Assembly: GCA_003024985.2 (NCBI GenBank)
Contig: PXIH01S0022773.1
Reading direction: 5' to 3' (one strand)
DNA length: 12,203 bases
Source: Euperipatoides rowelli
Lineage: Eukaryota; Onychophora; Udeonychophora; Euonychophora; Peripatopsidae
Shown here: piece after piece, positions 10,801 through 12,203 of the stretch
How the letters are laid out: each line of letters opens with the position of its first letter
How positions within the stretch are numbered: the first letter of the stretch is position 1
Program-made: the position numbers and the translations under genes
Notes under the pieces: model-generated
Database searches by the model: none
What the model was told of the DNA's origin: nothing
Seen by the model: the letters and a program-made list of their open reading frames with translations, nothing else

Positions 10801-12203
10801 GGTTTAGGAAGAGTTGTAACTTCAGGGTAAAATGGTGATTGTGAAGCAGGTTTGGGTGCAGGTGGAGGTTTGGTTTGTAATATAGCAGGGTATTGAAAAT
10901 AATTATTTTTTTGCTTAGAATTATAATCTGAGGGAGAAATAAACTGAACATATTCGGATGATGACATTTTTGAGTCTGATAAAGAATCTACNGAATTAAT
11001 AGCTGGACTATATCCTGATGGGGAAATTATATTTGATCCAGAAGAGTTCATTCTTCCAATATACTTATTAGAATATGAATCAAGCAATGGTACTGAATTA
11101 TATTTTGATTCTGTCATCAAATTCGTTTTCGGATGTTTATCGTTTAATTGTGGCTGATAATTTAATGAACATTTGGGTTGGATTGCAGAAGTATTAGATG
11201 AATAGGTTTGAGAAATGGGCTTATATGTTTCTATTCCTATAGTTGAAGAATATTTGGGTTGACCAAATGAATCCGGCACAGATGTTTTAGCATATGGATG
11301 ATGACCTGACAGACCAATTGTTGAGAAATATTTAGGAACAGAAAAGGAATTCTGTGAGTCATTTGATTGATAAACATTTGACACATTTGTTGAATCCCAA
11401 GATGATGTGGAAGCATAATAGTCATTTATTCCCAAATTAGAATCATATGTGGGCTGTAAAGCTGCTTGTTTGTTTAAACCCAATCCTGTAACAGAATTAT
11501 AATTTGGAAAATCTGGGCTGGCTCTGTTATTAGAAGAATCTAAATTCATTGATTGATTTTTACTGTAAGATTCTAATTTGGAGACAGAACTATATTTTGG
11601 CGGACTTGCAGAACTGGATGACACACCTAATGTAGTTGGCAAACCACTAGTTGAACTATATTTTGGTGGAACAGATGTTCTAGCATAAGCTTCAGGAAAA
11701 TATGATTCTGATCTAACTGGTTTAGCATTAGTTACACCTTCTGTTGATGATTTATAATCTGGTTTAATAAGTGTATCATAATATTCCTGTCCTTCATACA
11801 GGCTTTTTAGATTAGCAGGTAAAGTTGTAGCTTTTACAGCACTTTCGTATGCAGCTGANTTCCTGATAATATCACTTCTCACAGGTGGAGTAATTATTTT
11901 TTTACTTGAATCAGGTTTTCTTTTGATATTAACTATATTATTGTCAACTTTACTTTCTTTACCCGGGCATTCATTAATAGGCTTAATAACTTTGCGCCTT
12001 TCACCTGGTGTAACTCTTCCAAGTACATCACCAACAATAATGGATGCAATATCAGGAAAGGATTTTATTTTTATATCTTTTTCTGAAGGTTGGGTCGATT
12101 CATGTACGGATGTCCATGCACTTTGACGGATTCTATAAGCAACATCTCTAACTATTACAGCAGCAAAATCAGGATAAGCTAAATCGGGATAATAAACAGA
12201 TGG
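1818..12203 (-). CDS. Giant ankyrin-repeat / SOCS-box protein with many short helical repeats, 5'-partial
   Basis: One open frame of 3,461 codons ends at a TAA (1818-1820) and runs off the right edge without a stop. The GTG at 11880-11882 is not a credible start for a nuclear animal gene: 107 more in-frame codons follow upstream and carry two further copies of the protein's own helical repeat. The first in-frame ATG lies well inside the repeat-bearing region, so the true start is outside the window. Domain order: helical motifs, Tyr/Ser repeats, proline-rich/basic segment, paired helical modules, acidic disordered middle with a duplicated block, second helical cluster, about 12 ankyrin repeats, SOCS box. 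SOCS boxes recruit Elongin B/C and Cullin 5, with the ankyrin array normally binding substrate, so the likely role is a cytosolic ubiquitin-ligase substrate receptor or scaffold. No signal peptide or membrane segment is seen in the visible part. I do not recognise a named orthologue. Thirteen codons contain an N. No intron is evident. Confidence 0.93.
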   Translation of the reverse strand, partial: PSVYYPDLAYPDFAAVIVRDVAYRIRQSAWTSVHESTQPSEKDIKIKSFPDIASIIVGDVLGRVTPGERRKVIKPINECPGKESKVDNNIVNIKRKPDSSKKIITPPVRSDIIRXSAAYESAVKATTLPANLKSLYEGQEYYDTLIKPDYKSSTEGVTNAKPVRSESYFPEAYARTSVPPKYSSTSGLPTTLGVSSSSASPPKYSSVSKLESYSKNQSMNLDSSNNRASPDFPNYNSVTGLGLNKQAALQPTYDSNLGINDYYASTSSWDSTNVSNVYQSNDSQNSFSVPKYFSTIGLSGHHPYAKTSVPDSFGQPKYSSTIGIETYKPISQTYSSNTSAIQPKCSLNYQPQLNDKHPKTNLMTESKYNSVPLLDSYSNKYIGRMNSSGSNIISPSGYSPAINXVDSLSDSKMSSSEYVQFISPSDYNSKQKNNYFQYPAILQTKPPPAPKPASQSPFYPEVTTLPKPSMATISNIPSKSKKKEKRPRSASASRLEDYRQRAAAVIENAVSKVTSTFASLRSRKSRKTKASSNIPVQPNNSRQTSVKDSNTQTEDSFDDVTNYSCDEFTERKILGQVEAIPLKKSSRLXDIIEPLPRTADTIIKIDSSSQEIYPEDKATSPISIVRVSAVSQNENSFQRRGSCPSFAASFRSNVKSKQSNASSIPKPRQQVNFSDTEYSPKRNPQKVIIKAGIIPPVAELVKRDRSISPIDFXELEALIDNINSRCSSLEQENKGIGQTVKNNVVKQRNDETLREKVLPSTAGTEIRRSRLPNQYDLSPKGGQNKSSSINRIDELLKQMEESSRPMILRREIKEEARREFYFPNDYPLAKTKATPFVSPIEIKNDDKDDFFKPINDIDKLEAYPSXGKYTDEFSHIGPAIVDSSGAGVAITFVMDNAPKSEDNDMISMIVDDVTNRVSRSVPDNYINSDKSEHLIRTIPHPDIASVIVDDVVGRLTPEEHRKNIPLASKQFETSMQETKKLSPEPLSNTKTDSLVSSETSKKSVFPNIGAAIVESSGSGVAITFPSESSSSVQSSCDVASLIIDDVTNRIAEESNKVKQMTRFNNEQIMDRPGESISGGPEPKPLITKKDKKDIKKLKLNIMPNSSDGNTNYSVLQHKPDYSHLAIDISEENNTKTXESNVFNPPGLXVATEDRLSSNNETYSHIGAXIIESSSPGVAVILATEGEMKDLVENAIDMASFIVHDVTNRVLEEHDVTHFPEIKKSCNENQNELDKPKEVSPEIKIYSSIGPAIVDSSSPVIALLSMGIEXELYQPFQEAPLVASVIVSDVARRIVADIESVSSDNLNNANHISYFPDNSENVVGNNNFKTKSGANIDQNATENLSANGQTSYIDGKPFSPLKATILSTSEVSILPNGVDXTTDTTVRDLAYTLPVSSIQEAQFIHFSSKIGLISPLTIHETQEIKTPLSADKGTNFAKIISSDASDLTSSSDDQILLXKLMPTSSISFFEEDSGCSSPIPSVISSDVSENVMPIKSDFINEESVENDHVAVSSFMMNDNINLFSSDEKLFYSFSEASIPSGYETVSENHSLDETEIAESELIEMETSNISKTFSDISDQGEILNILPILSSVIDTTDNYIPVKEKLIICETLYANNLADNIDQSEILNELPTLDEMSKQNDEALINQEMITSKLKKPSEILNINLSLDNAEFERILSTDENITNLVDDINAQATSNSVADDLKANDAGNEMKDELSTLQFDSPIVSVSIPPIDISVCEEIITTEDTVEKDYCDNETFIFVENIVEKLPLVSKNVLLSDNDASNGILLSDKEVNGTSTAIDMQKDSVEIDNSVEKDSVEIEQRLGDLKSDYLENISDDSKEIIFLTADHLASSNIEVTTKPNDTETSVPIKSNMFDIAQENSSVEDSKTDEIEEKIGLKPFILSAQETEDIGVDNEIVLSEGSLPLDNDSLFIESPILIKRNMLDIAQENSSVADSKTDEIEERIDLSPFILTTLETEAIGVDNKLVLLEGSLPLENDPLSIKREHXSDLDDMCSNKQFQDKEVDIEAEVKHNKIISFDESPHVSIENIIPLSQENSSVEDSKTDEIEEMIGLKPFIFSAQETKDIGVDNEIVLSEGSLPLENDPLFIGTHISIKSNMLDKAQENRSIADSKTDEIEERIGLSPFILSTLETEAIGVDNKLVLSEGSLPLPNDPFSIKMEHSDDLDDMCSNTQSQDKEVDIEPEVKYNIISFDESPLVSNVSIDNKIPTCQIDVSLSIDKSIENDLVNKMAAIDEINQVESATLSANIEIPLSNAVNTGLGNQISDDNKSLSLVDNSSDVEIDSTAELIFHNVPLNQSCSINSTSDTNEEINXNISDIKGIILDSKKLGPVIDNEFPVKIKKTSTQLSVDDKLFETTEVFSSNIQTRSISPIRVVSITLSTDKTTTVVTPSEATNRLIATRDVTVSSPLSLGTLCALSIAKAPIVSPELTFSQMDDENISPLHSKWPEDEILSIPSKSLFTNESESEKIDEQIKISELDSCLMDNEKTPSLLGDENNSSFVSSPSLMLNKTSKYPHIAAAIVDSAPSLVAVSLSTSGATAIDYPDLASSIVSNILDRIAINEVAEDNNNVETMPNANVLNYSGYPEIVNEAVNRIAAETRLAGLRTSDLESNRTRLTYPDIASVIVGSVAGRVEMASASISENLNPIEADDYLPSSQISYSNLASAVAKEVVSRAEANKLEGTFRNVPASKLPDKLDALDNVKLDVENNLGMAVTEAILDTTEKCTSDIAQAIVHDVIIRLTGDLGDEPDIVSFSSEIELEDKNSDLAASIVDDVVSRIIADKNKNFSEMQTSADLTYPDIAAAMIHEIVDRIKPVDKNNSADALEHQDLETISYANLASAVIKTVVSKIEDTSSSKESNESNISSIVVDDYPDIASIIAANSALVKSTLNEKGETFVYLPMYIAAEKNRLFWIKELLESMGDANEQDENGDTALHIASLKGYLDIVNALFSDPMYMCDVNISNYDGNTALHQACSKGHYEISCALIKSGSDVNSRNIEQGLAPLHYACHHDIKLVQLLIENGAEINIREYSQRYSPLLIACMTNNYPVAELLICSGCEIAVKDIVGKSSLHHVFSPNVSHPSVPLVKLLVEAGCEVDAVDDDDKTPLIYACESECPEAVAVLLEHGANASFMRPDGSLPMKFAVESNNAVLVELLLKYGASPNISSLQETDYPPIVYAAYYNANDVIKVLLNYNCEIDRCDENGNTALHRACGNNSINIVQDLLNYGADIEKTSSSGQTALHIASRYGFIEIIQIILEHGCNVNACNEYGWSAIHWAVHKGYVDIVKILIKAGSELHTFEEESVFGVGLEKELLRFRAGDERPFIMNLEVLLMLLSAGYNISQDKIFQPIETYLVDLNTEIVEDNEEFFELLMILSGQPQPLIQLCGHSIRKLFGPDLVKKVPLLELPESLRQFLLFENLFTSWSEFYEVKAEGVTMIAKIV
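1893..2006 (-). other. SOCS box (Elongin-binding BC box plus Cul5-like box)
   Basis: Residues 3400-3437. The BC box reads PLIQLCGHSI and fits the family pattern [APST]-L-x-x-x-C-x-x-x-[AILV] exactly, followed by RKLFG. The Cul5-like half reads LELPESLRQFLLFE, matching the LPLPxxLxxYLLxE form of ASB-family boxes except that the first proline is glutamate. In the family this motif binds Elongin C and selects Cullin 5. A 24-residue tail (SWSEFYE and onward) follows to the stop. The position after an ankyrin array is the ASB-protein arrangement. The domain call is strong; Cul5 selectivity is inferred. Confidence 0.88.
2250..3479 (-). other. Ankyrin repeat domain, about 12 repeats
   Basis: Residues 2909-3318. 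About twelve units of roughly 33 residues can be laid out. Units 2, 3, 10 and 11 are textbook, with GDTALHIA, GNTALHQA, GNTALHRA and GQTALHIA, each followed by a helix pair such as GYLDIVNALF or FIEIIQIILEHG. Unit 12 has WSAIHWAVHKGYVDIVKILI. Units 1 and 5-9 are more degenerate (for example SLHHVFSPNVSHPSVPLVKLL with an insertion, and TPLIYACESECPEAVAVLL). Ankyrin arrays are protein-binding solenoids; next to a SOCS box they usually hold the substrate. About 80 residues of helical linker (LLRFRAGDERPF, then FFELLMILSG) join the array to the SOCS box. Confidence 0.95.
3492..4610 (-). repeat. C-terminal cluster of helical motifs ([YF]PDIASxIVxDVxxRI type)
   Basis: Residues 2532-2904. Copies, by genomic position: 4551-4610 (variant YPHIAAAIVDSAPSLVAVSL), 4476-4523 (YPDLASSIVSNILDRI), 4365-4400 (short, YPEIVNEAVNRI), 4251-4298 (YPDIASVIVGSVAGRV), 4125-4172 (YSNLASAVAKEVVSRA), 3927-3968 (DIAQAIVHDVIIRL), 3813-3854 (DLAASIVDDVVSRI), 3711-3758 (YPDIAAAMIHEIVDRI), 3600-3647 (YANLASAVIKTVVSKI) and 3492-3536 (YPDIASIIAANSALV, degenerate). 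Spacers are about 17-50 residues, acidic or polar and not conserved. Each copy forms an amphipathic helix of about four turns. The last copy abuts the first ankyrin unit. Confidence 0.85.
5520..6575 (-). repeat. Nested tandem duplication: two 525/531-bp units, each of two related halves
   Basis: Residues 1877-2228. Unit 1 is 6051-6575 and unit 2 is 5520-6050. Each splits into a 69-residue half (6369-6575; 5844-6050) and a 106-108-residue half (6051-6368; 5520-5843). All four halves begin QEN[SR]S[VI][EA]DSKTDEIEE and share IGVDN[EK][IL]VLxEGSLPL. The first halves share IGLKPF and the second halves share LSPFIL plus an extension with DLDDMCSN and QDKEVDIE. First half matches first half and second matches second better than halves within a unit, so an older duplication was followed by a recent duplication of the pair. 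The sequence is acidic, Ser-rich and without a recognised domain; it is probably disordered. One N (6190) falls in it. Confidence 0.9.
6576..8324 (-). other. Acidic Ser/Asp/Glu-rich, probably disordered segment
   Basis: Residues 1294-1876 have no recognisable fold and are dominated by S, D, E, N, I and L with few aromatics. Small internal echoes are visible: three EILN elements (GEILNILP, SEILNELP and SEILNINL, at about 7200-7480) and LLSDNDAS/LLSDKEVN near 6840-6890. A DSGCSS sequence lies at 7776-7793. A similar acidic stretch without a fold continues after the duplicated block (about 4611-5519). These parts probably act as a flexible spacer between the two helical clusters. Confidence 0.6.
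6752..6801. repeat. Short tandem repeat inside the coding region (CTCTACACTAT, three copies)
   Basis: On the plus strand CTCTACACTAT occurs at 6753-6763, 6768-6778 and 6786-6796. On the coding strand it encodes KDSVEID, NSVE and KDSVEIE, a small in-frame expansion. Length differences here would add or remove whole codons (unit offsets 15 and 18 bases). Confidence 0.75.
8325..9587 (-). repeat. Central cluster of paired helical modules (type B plus type A)
   Basis: Residues 873-1293. Four modules each consist of a type-B motif [YF]S[HS]IG[PA]AIV[DE]SSGxGVAITF, then 11-20 variable residues, then a type-A helix. Type B lies at 9528-9587, 9132-9191, 8661-8720 and 8412-8471. The paired type A lies at 9453-9494 (DMISMIVDDVTNRV), 9054-9095 (DVASLIIDDVTNRI), 8577-8618 (DMASFIVHDVTNRV) and 8325-8366 (LVASVIVSDVARRI). 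A lone type-A copy, HPDIASVIVDDVVGRL, sits at 9339-9386. Three of the four paired helices carry DVTNR, a Thr variant not seen in the unpaired copies. A fifth, diverged pair starts the C-terminal cluster (4476-4610). Confidence 0.85.
10740..10871 (-). other. Proline-rich and basic segment (SH3-type ligand, possible nuclear localisation signal)
   Basis: KPPPAPKP (10848-10871) has PxxP spacing of the kind bound by SH3 domains. About 26 residues later a basic run, KSKKKEKRPR (10740-10769), resembles a nuclear localisation signal and is followed by SASAS, giving an R-x-x-S-like basophilic kinase context. A second basic patch, RSRKSRKTK, lies near 10620-10645. The motifs are seen directly; their function is inferred and such short motifs are often fortuitous. 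Confidence 0.45.
11082..11669 (-). repeat. Tyr/Ser repeat region, [KNT]Y-x-S-x-x-[GL] motif
   Basis: Residues 179-375. About seven copies of a short motif recur every 20-50 residues: PPKYSSTSGL, PPKYSSVSKL, FPNYNSVTGL, PTYDSNLGI, VPKYFSTIGL, QPKYSSTIGI and ESKYNSVPLL, plus a weaker QPKCSLNY. Spacers are rich in S, N, Y and P. No globular domain is seen. The regular Lys-Tyr-Ser core could be a serial docking or phosphorylation site; I do not recognise the motif. Confidence 0.75.
12012..12176 (-). repeat. N-terminal pair of type-A helical motifs
   Basis: Residues 10-64. YPDFAAVIVRDVAYRI lies at 12129-12176 and FPDIASIIVGDVLGRV at 12012-12059, the second followed by TPGERRK, much like the TPEEHRK after the copy at 9339-9386. 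A partial echo, YPDLA, directly precedes the first copy (12180-12191). These copies show that coding sequence continues to the right edge, and that more copies may lie beyond it. Confidence 0.85.

Noticed and set aside
10142-11425. Other minus-strand frames of 62-92 codons overlapping the large gene
   Set aside because: They are out-of-frame shadows of the Ser/Tyr and basic regions; their translations lack the repeats seen in the main frame.
11880-11882. GTG as the start codon of the large gene
   Set aside because: GTG starts are not expected in nuclear animal genes, and the same frame continues upstream with two clear copies of the protein's own motif.
11923-12126. Plus-strand 67-codon frame at the right end
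   Set aside because: It is antisense to the continuing large gene, including the helical motif at 12012-12059.

Overview
The window reads as nuclear DNA of an animal, most likely an arthropod or another invertebrate. It is AT-rich, has eukaryotic-style 3' flanking sequence, and carries one very large protein gene combining ankyrin repeats with a C-terminal SOCS box, a metazoan architecture. The species cannot be named from the sequence. Fourteen isolated N bases are present and none breaks the reading frame.

Layout. Bases 1-1817 hold no protein gene that I can support. They are the 3' flank (3' UTR, then intergenic DNA) of the gene to the right and contain several inverted repeats, including a GC-rich hairpin island at 614-706. 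Bases 1818-12203 are one uninterrupted minus-strand reading frame of 3,461 codons plus a TAA stop. It is still open at the right edge, so the protein's N-terminus lies outside the window. Residue numbers below count from the right edge (residue 1 = 12201-12203).

The protein, N to C: two short helical motifs (residues 10-64); a Ser/Tyr-rich segment with a [KNT]Y-x-S repeat (179-375); a proline-rich and basic segment (about 445-530); four paired helical modules plus one single helix (873-1293); a long acidic Ser/Asp/Glu-rich stretch; a recently duplicated 175-residue repeat (1877-2228); more acidic sequence; a second cluster of about nine helical motifs (2532-2904); about 12 ankyrin repeats (2909-3318); a SOCS box (3400-3437); and a 24-residue tail.

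Most interesting signal. A motif of about 16 residues, [YFH]-P-[DN]-[ILF]-A-S-x-I-V-x-D-V-x-x-R-[ILV], recurs about 16 times. Its hydrophobic spacing is that of the amphipathic helices by which A-kinase anchoring proteins (AKAPs) dock onto protein kinase A regulatory subunits. The SOCS box is the recruitment motif for Elongin B/C-Cullin 5 ubiquitin ligases. A working hypothesis is that this is a giant multivalent scaffold that gathers PKA regulatory subunits, or other proteins with the same four-helix docking fold, and couples them to ubiquitin ligase activity. The motif array and the C-terminal domains are seen directly; the PKA link is inference.
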